Shown here piece after piece: positions 7,757 to 15,358 of a stretch of DNA of 20,933 nt. Positions within the stretch are counted from its first letter, which is position 1, and every line of letters starts with the position of its first letter. Made by a program: the position numbers and the translations under genes. The notes under the pieces were generated by a model. The model ran no database searches, was not told the DNA's origin, and was given only the letters and a program-made list of their open reading frames with translations. The stretch comes from an uncultured Bacilli bacterium (GTDB lineage: Bacteria > Bacillota_I > Bacilli_A > RF39 > UBA660): assembly GCA_944333305.1 (NCBI GenBank), contig CALVKV010000007.1, positions 1 through 20,933 on the forward strand, written 5' to 3'.

Positions 7757-7894
7757 ATAATGTTTTAGATAAAATATAATTAAACAGAAAAGTAAATTAG
7801 TACGGTAGCGACTATCGGAGTTTAAGCCTATGGAGAATAAGGGGTACCTTATCTATGAAGTAGGAATCCTTGGAGGTAACGACAAGGTAAAAAC
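7757..7894 (+). ncRNA. Probable TnpB omega RNA / element right end
   Basis: The stretch after tnpB contains a hairpin CGGTAG-CGA-CTATCG (7803-7817), a hairpin ATAAGG-GGTA-CCTTAT (7837-7852) and a TGAAGTAGGAATCC motif (7856-7869) of the kind that ends many Firmicutes TnpB elements. CCTTG (7868-7872) and CAAGG (7883-7887) may form the right-end hairpin. In this superfamily the guide RNA scaffold maps here and the guide is copied from flanking DNA just beyond the right end, near 7890. The exact right end is uncertain. Confidence 0.65.
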
Positions 7895-7921
7895 AAACTT
7901 GCTTGTTTTATTTGTCCTTTT
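7881..7921 (+). terminator. Hairpin terminator after the TnpB element
   Basis: GACAA (7881-7885) pairs with TTGTC (7912-7916), and AAAACAA pairs with TTGTTTT inside. CTTTT follows. It would stop tnpB/omega RNA read-through, and its right arm overlaps the -35 box of the next promoter. The T tract is short. Confidence 0.5.
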
Positions 7922-7931
7922 ATGGTATAAT
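7903..7931 (+). promoter_or_regulatory. Strong promoter of the unknown operon
   Basis: The -10 is a perfect TATAAT (7926-7931) with extended TG (7923-7924). The -35 TTGTTT (7903-7908) stands 17 nt upstream. The transcript would start near 7938, just before the ribosome binding site AAAAGGGGTGAT (7943-7954). Confidence 0.75.
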
Positions 7932-7960
7932 ATCACTCGTCAAAAAGGGGTGATGGTATA

Positions 7961-9229
7961 ATGAACAGTTTGCACGAGCTTTCACTTAAAATAGAAACGG
8001 TTTTAACTAAAAAAGAGTTAAAAAAAGCTATATTAAGTGCTATGGATAAAGCAGATAGCATTGAAGAACTTTTAATATTAAAATGGCATTTCAATAAAAG
8101 TCTTAAGAAAACCTTTTGTACAATAAAAAAAGAAATATTTTATAAGAATGTAGAACGTATCGCTTACCAAAACGCCCTAAATAATAATCAAGCAATTATA
8201 GAAGATTTAAAAAATGGCAAAGCCATTGAGAAAATAGAAGATAATTATAACACTACAGCTTCTGCCATTAAAAGAATACTTATTAACTGTCTTGAAAACG
8301 GTGAAGACGACGTCTTAGAATTAGTCCCTAAAGTCGTAAATATTAATATTTTGCCAGAGCAAGATAGAGATTTTCTTTGTGCTAAAACAGCAATAAATAT
8401 GTTTATACAAGCAAATACTGTAAATATCAAAGAAACAAAAGCAAAATTTTATACACCTGAAATAGATTATAATAACTATATAGCAATATTAGAAAATAGA
8501 AATCATCCTTTGTTCTTTCAATTTCAAAAACTAAACCAAGAGCATTTTAGCAAAACATATAAAATTAGAACTAATATGAACATAGAAGCAGAAGAAAAAA
8601 GGAAAAATAAAAGAATAGCAGAAATTATCGAACTTGAACCACAAGAAATAATAAAGATTTTAAGTAATGTTGATACAGAAGAGTTCGAATTATTTTGCAA
8701 AGCTTTTAACCTTAGTGTTCGTTTCTTTACTAACCTTATAATAAGTAACTCTACTATAAAATATGAGTTTACTAATAAAGATACTATAAGAGAAATATAC
8801 GCTAAATACAAACTAGAATATAAAGAGATTATTGAAAAAGTAATAGAAGAAATATGCTCACTTAAAGAATCAGAATTTAAAGAGCCTTTAAATTTATATG
8901 AATACTATTCACATAATTCTATAGATATTAATTATCTTGCTAGGATGGCCTTAGATTATTCTGATATCAAATATAGGTCATTAATTTTAAAATATATAGA
9001 CATATTTAAAGACCCATTTAGTCCAATAAATGAAAGCGCTATAGAAAGCACTAAAAGAATTGGTATCATAAGTTGTTGTAGCAGCAGTATAAAATTTACT
9101 ACTAGTGATATAACTAAAGCTTTTAAAGATATGAATGAAAAAGACTTACCATATATAAAAGGAGTTTTATATGGAGCAATAAAAAAACAACAAGAACTTA
9201 AAGAAACAAAAATCAAAACAAAACTATGA
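7961..9229 (+). CDS. Unknown helix-rich protein, single copy of repeated domain
   Basis: I do not recognise this 422-aa protein. It is charged, helix-rich, with no signal peptide or membrane segment, so probably cytoplasmic. It aligns along nearly its full length with both halves of the next protein. Shared blocks in order are SIEELLxxKW (about residue 33), ERIAYQNA, TTAxAIKxI (possible helix-turn-helix), EQDRDFLCA, RNHPL (about 178), a FELFCKAFNLS block, ISCCSSSIKFT and LPYIKGVLYGAIK near the C terminus. The two possible HTH segments suggest nucleic-acid binding, which is inference. The start follows AAAAGGGGTGAT; a three-codon ATG-GTA-TAA reading overlaps it. It is the first gene of a three-gene operon with its own promoter. 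Confidence 0.8.
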   Translation: MNSLHELSLKIETVLTKKELKKAILSAMDKADSIEELLILKWHFNKSLKKTFCTIKKEIFYKNVERIAYQNALNNNQAIIEDLKNGKAIEKIEDNYNTTASAIKRILINCLENGEDDVLELVPKVVNINILPEQDRDFLCAKTAINMFIQANTVNIKETKAKFYTPEIDYNNYIAILENRNHPLFFQFQKLNQEHFSKTYKIRTNMNIEAEEKRKNKRIAEIIELEPQEIIKILSNVDTEEFELFCKAFNLSVRFFTNLIISNSTIKYEFTNKDTIREIYAKYKLEYKEIIEKVIEEICSLKESEFKEPLNLYEYYSHNSIDINYLARMALDYSDIKYRSLILKYIDIFKDPFSPINESAIESTKRIGIISCCSSSIKFTTSDITKAFKDMNEKDLPYIKGVLYGAIKKQQELKETKIKTKL

Positions 9230-9243
9230 TAGGGGGGAAAGCA

Positions 9244-11658
9244 ATGGAAAATAAGGAATATTTAATTAGTCTTTTTAAAGGAGCAAATACAAAACAAGAA
9301 TTATTATTTTTAAAATGGAAATTAAAAAAATTTACCTATTTTAAACAAGTGTTTGATGAAGAATTTGTGAGAATAGAAATCTCTACAATAAGTCAAGAAA
9401 ACATTATTAATCAGTTAATAAAGGCCTATTTTAAACAAGATAATATTTATGCTATCGCTAAAAGTTTAAGTGATAAATATACAGTCGCTCTTACTAGTAT
9501 TATAAATTCTATCGAAAATATGATGAAACTTTATGATAAGACAAGTAAAGAATATATTATTTTAAATACTATAAAAAATATGATTAAGCTAGGTATAAAA
9601 GCAGATAAAAGACTAGAAGAAAATGAGATAAATTACACAGTATCTATAGAAATTCTAAAACTATATATAAATAGTGGTAGTAGTACAATAGAAGAGTTTT
9701 GTAAAACTACAGGATGTACTAAATCTGATATCAAAATGTCTTTAGATATACTAAGAGAAAGGAACCATCCCCTTTATTTAGAATACAAAGCCTTAAAAGA
9801 TGTGCAAAGAAAAGCAGGATTTTCTAGAGGTGCTATTGCAACTAAAGTAACCAATTCAAAAGAAGAAGAAAAAGTTATTGAAGACTTAAAAAATCTTCCA
9901 ATAGAAGGAATAATTAAACTATTTGAACAACCTAATACTAAAGAGTTTAAACTATTTTGTAAAATAAATAAAATTTCTGAAAATTTACTAATAAGCTTAA
10001 TTCAAAATAATTCCCTATTATTAAATATAATTGCCAATAACTTAGAAATATATTACAAATATGAAGAGTATTATAAAAGGCTAATAAAAAATGTAATAGT
10101 TGAAATAAAATCATCTAATTTTAGTTTTTATAAATACTATTTACAAACATTTATAGATTTAAATACTTTATGGGCAATATCTAATATATTTAATGACATA
10201 GAAGGCAAAACTGTTATTAGGGATTTCTTTAATGAGCATAAAAGTAGTCTTGAAGTATTAAACTCTAATACATTACAAATAATCCTAAATAGTAAAAAAA
10301 TTAGTTATGAAAATGAAACTATAATATTAACTGAAAAAGAATTTAAGGAAGCTTTAGAGCACTTAAAAAGTAGAAATATGCCTATAAATAAAGCAACATT
10401 ATTTGAAGTTTTAAAAAATAAAACGAACTTAGAAGAGAGAAAAAACGAATATTATATCTCATTTCTAAATAATGCTAATTCCATCGAAGAATTATTAATC
10501 TTTAAATGGAGATGGTACAAAACTTTAACTAATTATAATTTTAATGATGCAAATAGCGTTCTTGATTCTAATATAGAAAGAATTGCTTATCAAAACGCAA
10601 CAATTAGTAAAGAGAGTATTATTAGAGATTTAATAAATGGAAGTAGTTTAAGTGAAATTAAGGAGAAATATATTACTACAGCTAGAGCTATTAAAGAAAT
10701 TATAAGTAGTTATTTAGCAAGAAAAGATTATAACAAAGAAATCTTAAATATCAAATTTACATTTCATGACTTAATGTGTGAAGAAAAACAAGATAGAGAT
10801 TTTCTTTGTGCTGTAAGTGCTATCGAATTGTTTAATGAATATGGTTGTTATAACCAATCTTCTATAAATAAACACTTCGATTGTACCAGTCATGATTATA
10901 CAAAATATATAAAAGTTTTAGACAGTAGAAATCACCCATTAGCTATCAGCTATCATAGTAAAAGAAAAGAACAATTTAAAACTGCAATCAGTATCAATAA
11001 AAGTCAACATTATGATCAATTAAGAAAAGAAAAAGAAGAAACTATAAAAGATTATAAAAATCTTACTGCAAATGAAATTACCTCTATATTAAGTAATCCA
11101 AGTCATATTAATTTTGGTCGCTTTTGCCTTGCTTATAATCTAAATTCTAATATATTAGTTAAACTTTTACAAGACAATCCCAATTTAAAGTCTGAACTTG
11201 CTAATAATAAAGATTCAATAAAAAATATTTATAATATTTATGAAATGAAGTATCAAATATTAATAAATCAAGTTGTAAGCAGTATAAACAATCTTAAAGA
11301 AGATAGTTATGCTACGCCATTTGATTTATATAAATACTATTCTTCTACTACTTTAAATTTCAATTTCTTAGTAGAAATAGCTAGAAACTATAATATAGAA
11401 GCAGCTCAAACAATTGAAAAATATATTAGAATGTTTCCTAATCTCTTTAGAAGAATAGACAGAAGAGCATTAGATACATTAAAATCAGCCAAAATTATTA
11501 GTTGTTGTAAAGAAAGTATTGCTTTTACAAGCAAAGATTTAGCACAAGCTTTAGAATCTATTAAAGAAAAGAAGTTACCACATATTAAAGGTATATTACA
11601 TGGAGCAATAAAAGAGCAAATAGAATTAAAAGATGAAAAGACTAAAAGAAAGGTTTAA
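9244..11658 (+). CDS. Unknown protein, two tandem copies of the repeated domain
   Basis: The 804-aa protein is of unknown function. Residues ~1-395 and ~400-804 are two divergent copies of the domain seen in the 422-aa upstream protein. The C-terminal copy is much closer to it, keeping IERIAYQNA, QDRDFLCA, RNHPLA, FCLAYNL, IISCCKESIAFT and LPHIKGILHGAIK. The N-terminal copy keeps QELLFLKWK, RERNHPLYLEY and FKLFCK, but has lost the Cys-Cys pair (KISYENETIILT instead) and the GAIK end. An earlier in-frame ATG at 9226 overlaps the upstream stop, but AGGGGGG (9231-9237) lies 6 nt before ATG 9244, which decides the start. No transmembrane segment or known catalytic motif is visible. Confidence 0.8.
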   Translation: MENKEYLISLFKGANTKQELLFLKWKLKKFTYFKQVFDEEFVRIEISTISQENIINQLIKAYFKQDNIYAIAKSLSDKYTVALTSIINSIENMMKLYDKTSKEYIILNTIKNMIKLGIKADKRLEENEINYTVSIEILKLYINSGSSTIEEFCKTTGCTKSDIKMSLDILRERNHPLYLEYKALKDVQRKAGFSRGAIATKVTNSKEEEKVIEDLKNLPIEGIIKLFEQPNTKEFKLFCKINKISENLLISLIQNNSLLLNIIANNLEIYYKYEEYYKRLIKNVIVEIKSSNFSFYKYYLQTFIDLNTLWAISNIFNDIEGKTVIRDFFNEHKSSLEVLNSNTLQIILNSKKISYENETIILTEKEFKEALEHLKSRNMPINKATLFEVLKNKTNLEERKNEYYISFLNNANSIEELLIFKWRWYKTLTNYNFNDANSVLDSNIERIAYQNATISKESIIRDLINGSSLSEIKEKYITTARAIKEIISSYLARKDYNKEILNIKFTFHDLMCEEKQDRDFLCAVSAIELFNEYGCYNQSSINKHFDCTSHDYTKYIKVLDSRNHPLAISYHSKRKEQFKTAISINKSQHYDQLRKEKEETIKDYKNLTANEITSILSNPSHINFGRFCLAYNLNSNILVKLLQDNPNLKSELANNKDSIKNIYNIYEMKYQILINQVVSSINNLKEDSYATPFDLYKYYSSTTLNFNFLVEIARNYNIEAAQTIEKYIRMFPNLFRRIDRRALDTLKSAKIISCCKESIAFTSKDLAQALESIKEKKLPHIKGILHGAIKEQIELKDEKTKRKV

Positions 11659-11660
11659 TT

Positions 11661-13076
11661 ATGAAAGATAAAATGGTAGAAAAATTTATAGGTAGAATCG
11701 AAAATATTGCTAAAAAAGATAATAGCTTATTTTCGCCTTTATTAAATAATTCTCATTATAGTTTATTAACCGTCTTTAATGCTTACAATAGATATATAGC
11801 AAGTATGTTAAAAGACTTAAAAGAACAAGTTACTAACTTAGAAGCTAAAATCAGTGAAAGTAATGGTGTAAATTTAAAAATAAACTACGGTATTACTAGA
11901 GATTGTATAGGAGAAAACTTAGAAATTTATATAAGTTCGAAAGACAAAGAAACTACTATCAAAATACCTTTTGAATCTATAGAAGACTATTATAATGAAG
12001 AAGGGAAAATAAATTGTAGCGAAACTTCACTCGCCAGCACTTTTACATGGCATAGAATAGATAAAGAAATAGAATTACATTTGGACACATTCCAGAAAGC
12101 TAGTATTGTTGATTTAGGAATATTATACAAAAATATTACCAAAGACTTAAAAAAGTTTTCTATAGCATATGATGACATTAAATACTTTCCTATTTCTATT
12201 AGATATTATGATGCCAATAAATATCTTTGTATAGCAATAGAACCTTATTTTCAAACTAGAAAACCTTTATTTCTAAAAATTTCTTTAATTCCTACTGAAT
12301 CTATTGGTATTTTACAACAACTACATTTGTTTTATGGAAAAACAGGCACATTTTTAGAAGGATTTTATAAAGGAAATACTACTTCATATAATGAAGTACC
12401 ATTAAATAGTAATAATGCTAGCGCTTTAGAAAGAGTCTTTGCTATATTTAAAGTAAAAGAAGAAAAAATACCTAATTTTTTAATACCTTTTCTAAAAAGT
12501 AATGAACTAAGCCCAGAAGATGATAAAGACACTTTGGAAATTCAAAAGAAATTAGAAAATAATAATGCGGAAATTAGTAAACTAGTTAAAGAAAACCAAA
12601 GATTAGCAGCAGCATTAAAAATTAGAAGACCAATTACTAAAGAACAACTTCTTATGGAAGTAAGTGATAAAGAGGGTAAGCACTTTATTATAAAAGATGA
12701 ATATAAAGATTATTTAGCTCTTTATGACTTAAGTAATATAAGTTTTGATAATGTAGATATTAGAGGTATAGATTTTAGGAATACCAATATTAATAGCTTG
12801 TTCTTTAATTTACAAAAACTATATAAAAAAGATATCTCCGGTTGTAATTTCTCTGTAGATGAAGAAAATAGTAAAGATTATATTTTCGGTTTATATGATG
12901 ACTTTACAGATGTTAATTTAAAAGGTACAAAAATGTATAATCCCTTTCCCTGTTGTTTAAATTACACCATTTATCAAGCTTCTATGGATGAATTTACTGT
13001 TTTGCCGGATACTTATGCTGAAAATATCGAATCAATCGAAAATGATGGTAAAGTTAAAAGAAAAACACTATATTAA
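11661..13076 (+). CDS. Unknown coiled-coil protein with pentapeptide-like tail
   Basis: This 471-aa protein is unrecognised. It has a short N-terminal coiled coil (about residues 46-66), then a beta-rich region (about 70-270), then a second coiled coil (about 290-320, DTLEIQKKLENNNAEISKL..). The C-terminal part has pentapeptide-repeat-like runs (ISFDNVDIRGIDFRNTNIN, about 360-380; DISGCNFS; FTDVNLKGTKM), but too few for a confident right-handed beta helix. It starts 2 nt after the upstream stop, so it belongs to the same operon. It has no similarity to the repeated domain of its two partners. Its function may be tied to theirs. Confidence 0.75.
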   Translation: MKDKMVEKFIGRIENIAKKDNSLFSPLLNNSHYSLLTVFNAYNRYIASMLKDLKEQVTNLEAKISESNGVNLKINYGITRDCIGENLEIYISSKDKETTIKIPFESIEDYYNEEGKINCSETSLASTFTWHRIDKEIELHLDTFQKASIVDLGILYKNITKDLKKFSIAYDDIKYFPISIRYYDANKYLCIAIEPYFQTRKPLFLKISLIPTESIGILQQLHLFYGKTGTFLEGFYKGNTTSYNEVPLNSNNASALERVFAIFKVKEEKIPNFLIPFLKSNELSPEDDKDTLEIQKKLENNNAEISKLVKENQRLAAALKIRRPITKEQLLMEVSDKEGKHFIIKDEYKDYLALYDLSNISFDNVDIRGIDFRNTNINSLFFNLQKLYKKDISGCNFSVDEENSKDYIFGLYDDFTDVNLKGTKMYNPFPCCLNYTIYQASMDEFTVLPDTYAENIESIENDGKVKRKTLY

Positions 13077-13078
13077 CA

Positions 13079-13112
13079 ATGAAGAAGGATTTTAGTCCTT
13101 CTTCATTTTTTC
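13079..13112 (+). terminator. Operon terminator embedded in the rarA 3' end
   Basis: ATGAAGAAGGA (13079-13089) pairs perfectly with TCCTTCTTCAT (13096-13106), loop TTTTAG, followed by a T run. It ends the plus-strand operon. The right arm and loop also encode the last codons and stop of the convergent rarA. On the minus strand only a poor T tract follows. Confidence 0.85.
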
Positions 13113-14306
13113 TAAATACAAATAAATCTCTTTTAACTTAGCTTCATAACCAAGATCTTTAGGATGATAATATTTCTTATTCTTTAACTTATCAGGTAAA
13201 TATTGTTGTTTAACAAAAGCATTTTTATAATCATGGGGATATTTATAAGTAGTAGATGGATTCTTTAAATGTTTAGGAATGTCGGAAACATTTCCCTTTT
13301 CTATATCACTTAACGCTTCATCAAGGGCAATATGAGCAGTATTACTTTTAGGAGATAAAGCCATTTCTGTAACGATAGTACCTAATGGTATTCTTGCCTC
13401 TGGAAGGCCTACAAGTTTTGCCGCTTCAATCGCTGCCATCACTTTAGGACCAATTGATGGGTTAGCAAGTCCTATATCTTCATAGGCAATAACAGAGATT
13501 CTTCTAAAGATACTATCTAAATCACCAAGAGTAATAAGTCTAGCAAGATAATGCAAAGAAGCATCTACATCACTACCTCTAATTGACTTTTGAAAAGCCG
13601 ATAACATATCATAATAAGCATCACCATCTTTATCAGCAAAGAACACAGGTTTACTATTAACTTTCTTAACTACATCTAAAGAAACTTTATAATCTTTAGT
13701 AGAGTAGTAAGCAACTTCTAAAAGATTATAAGCAAATCTTAAATCATTACCAGCTACTTTAGCAATATAATTAATTGTATCATCATCTATTTTAATATTA
13801 GGCAAATAAGGAGATTTAATCGCTCTTTTAAGACCTTCTATAATATCAGAAGTTTCTAATTCCTTTAATTCAAATAATTGACATCTTGATCTAATCGCTG
13901 GATTAATCGCATGATATGGATTACTAGTAGTCATACCAATCAAAGTGATAAGCCCATTTTCTAAACAAGGTAGTAATATATCTTGTTTATCTTTATTAAG
14001 ACGATGTATCTCGTCCATAATTAAAACCAATCCATCATACATCTTCGCTTCTTCTATAACTACGTCTAAATCTTTTTTAGAGTTAACAGTAGCGTTTAAA
14101 AATCTATACCTAACTCCTAAATCATTAATAATTGCATTTGCAATAGAGGTCTTTCCGATGCCAGGTTTCCCATATAAAATCATGGAAAATAATTTCTTAT
14201 TCTTAACTAAATTACTAAGAATCATATCTTCTCCAACCAAGTGTTTTTGGCCTATAACTTCACTTAAAGAATTAGGGGCAAGTTTTAATGCTAAAGGCTT
14301 ATCCAT
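13092..14306 (-). CDS. rarA: Replication-associated recombination protein A (AAA+ ATPase)
   Basis: RarA/MgsA is a clamp-loader-like AAA+ ATPase acting at stalled replication forks. The 404-aa product has the N-terminal APNSLSEVIGQKHLVG, Walker A GKPGIGKT (46-53), Walker B LVLIMDEIH (93-101), sensor TTSNP (126-130) and Arg finger near R141 (IRSRCQ). The C-terminal DASLHYLARLITLGDLDSIFRRISVIAYEDIGLANP region is diagnostic of RarA and tetramerisation. An upstream in-frame ATG (14321) would lie before the SD-like TTGGAG. ATG 14306 is 9 nt downstream of it and gives the usual MDKPLA start. It diverges from the mutS operon. Confidence 0.95.
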   Translation of the reverse strand: MDKPLALKLAPNSLSEVIGQKHLVGEDMILSNLVKNKKLFSMILYGKPGIGKTSIANAIINDLGVRYRFLNATVNSKKDLDVVIEEAKMYDGLVLIMDEIHRLNKDKQDILLPCLENGLITLIGMTTSNPYHAINPAIRSRCQLFELKELETSDIIEGLKRAIKSPYLPNIKIDDDTINYIAKVAGNDLRFAYNLLEVAYYSTKDYKVSLDVVKKVNSKPVFFADKDGDAYYDMLSAFQKSIRGSDVDASLHYLARLITLGDLDSIFRRISVIAYEDIGLANPSIGPKVMAAIEAAKLVGLPEARIPLGTIVTEMALSPKSNTAHIALDEALSDIEKGNVSDIPKHLKNPSTTYKYPHDYKNAFVKQQYLPDKLKNKKYYHPKDLGYEAKLKEIYLYLEKMKKD

Positions 14307-14326
14307 AAGTATCATCTCCAAGCAAT

Positions 14327-14355
14327 ATTTTATCAGAAAATACTGTTTTTTTAAA
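14327..14355 (-). promoter_or_regulatory. rarA promoter
   Basis: On the minus strand, the -35 is TTTAAA (14350-14355), the spacer 17 nt and the -10 TAAAAT (14327-14332) with extended -10 TGA (14333-14335). It matches the permease promoter element TGATAAAAT. Confidence 0.5.
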
Positions 14356-14363
14356 GTTTTTAA

Positions 14364-14372
14364 TGTTATACT
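14364..14372 (+). promoter_or_regulatory. Extended -10 promoter of the mutS operon
   Basis: TGT followed by TATACT (14367-14372) forms an extended -10. No good -35 is seen at 17 nt (TGTTTT). The predicted start of transcription is about 14379, so the transcript begins almost at the first in-frame ATG. It lies within a dozen bases of the rarA -35, so the two divergent promoters nearly overlap. Confidence 0.45.
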
Positions 14373-14393
14373 TTACTTATGGAGGGTTTGAAA

Positions 14394-15353
14394 GTGAACT
14401 TAGATTTAGAAAAAATAAATTTATACTATAATGAATATCATGGTATAGATATTAGATTAAAGGAAAAAGAAAAACAAAAAGAAGAAATATTAAAAGAATT
14501 AAAAAAAACAAAAGAGGGTAAATTTTATTTAAAATTAAGTGATGAAGCAAAACAAGAATATAGAGGTTTTAGAAATAATACTACTATAACAAGACTTCTT
14601 TTAATTGATACTATTATAAAACAATATGAACAAGCTAAAAAAAATTTAGAATTAGAAATCGCTGAAGCTACTTGGTTCCCTTTTAATAATAGTAAAAATC
14701 ATATTTTTATTGAAGATAACAAGGAATTTTATGATGCTCTAACAGGAGAATCGACTAAAGACTTAGATATCGCTTTAAACTTAAAAGAGTTTATTAAAAC
14801 TATTATAAGTAAAACCTATAAAATCAATGAAGAATATAGTATAGATGATTTACCACTTATTAAATTAACTTATGAAAATTTTCAAGAAAATTGTAATATA
14901 CCATTAGAGCGTATCAGTGAATTTATTTTCAGCAAAGTTAAAAGATTACATAGTTTAGATGAAAGAAGAGTTGTATATAACAAAGTCCTAAACAGTGAAA
15001 AACTAAAGAAAATTAAAATGTCTATATCAACCGATATAAAAACTATTAAAAATAGTGACAGCTTCTGTCTTAATAAAGACCTAGCTTTAGAAGAAACATA
15101 TGCTGTAAAATTTGAATTATTAATGTTACAAGGCTATAGTGTTGTCAAACTTTATAGACAGTTAGAAAAAAAGAACCAACAAGCTCTTATTCCATCATTA
15201 ATCAAAGCTTATTATAATCTAACCAATATTAATTACCGAAGGCAAAGTAACTATTTTATGAATGAACATGAAATTATTTATGCTGATTTTGAAACAGCAA
15301 ATTATGATATAAATGCCAAAATACTTGAAATGAAAATTAACAGAAAGAAGTGA
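14394..15353 (+). CDS. Unknown coiled-coil protein upstream of mutS
   Basis: Not recognised. About 320 aa, charged, helical, with a coiled coil near the N terminus (EKEKQKEEILKELKKTKEG) and no membrane segment. A helix-rich C-terminal half contains LALEETYAVKFELLMLQGYSVVKLYRQLEKK. An ATG lies at 14379 but GGAGGG (14381-14386) begins inside it, and the in-frame GTG at 14394 lies 7-8 nt after that site, so GTG is the likelier start. Its TGA ends 5 nt before the mutS ATG, which makes it the first gene of the mutS operon. A role in repair or DNA metabolism is only guilt by association. Confidence 0.7.
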   Translation: MNLDLEKINLYYNEYHGIDIRLKEKEKQKEEILKELKKTKEGKFYLKLSDEAKQEYRGFRNNTTITRLLLIDTIIKQYEQAKKNLELEIAEATWFPFNNSKNHIFIEDNKEFYDALTGESTKDLDIALNLKEFIKTIISKTYKINEEYSIDDLPLIKLTYENFQENCNIPLERISEFIFSKVKRLHSLDERRVVYNKVLNSEKLKKIKMSISTDIKTIKNSDSFCLNKDLALEETYAVKFELLMLQGYSVVKLYRQLEKKNQQALIPSLIKAYYNLTNINYRRQSNYFMNEHEIIYADFETANYDINAKILEMKINRKK

Positions 15354-15358
15354 TACGC

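Noticed and set aside
8245..9216. Three minus-strand open frames opposite the unknown operon
   Set aside because: They are antisense to a full-length plus-strand gene conserved in three copies, with leucine/isoleucine/serine-rich translations typical of reverse reading of Lys/Asn/Glu-rich genes.
9227..9229. TGA as Trp (Mycoplasma code 4)
   Set aside because: TGA is used as a natural stop in several tight gene junctions (2171, 9227, 15351, 20202), and Trp codons within conserved proteins are TGG.
13945..14391. Plus-strand open frame of 148 codons opposite rarA
   Set aside because: It is antisense to the well-conserved rarA coding region and has no ribosome site; it is a shadow frame.
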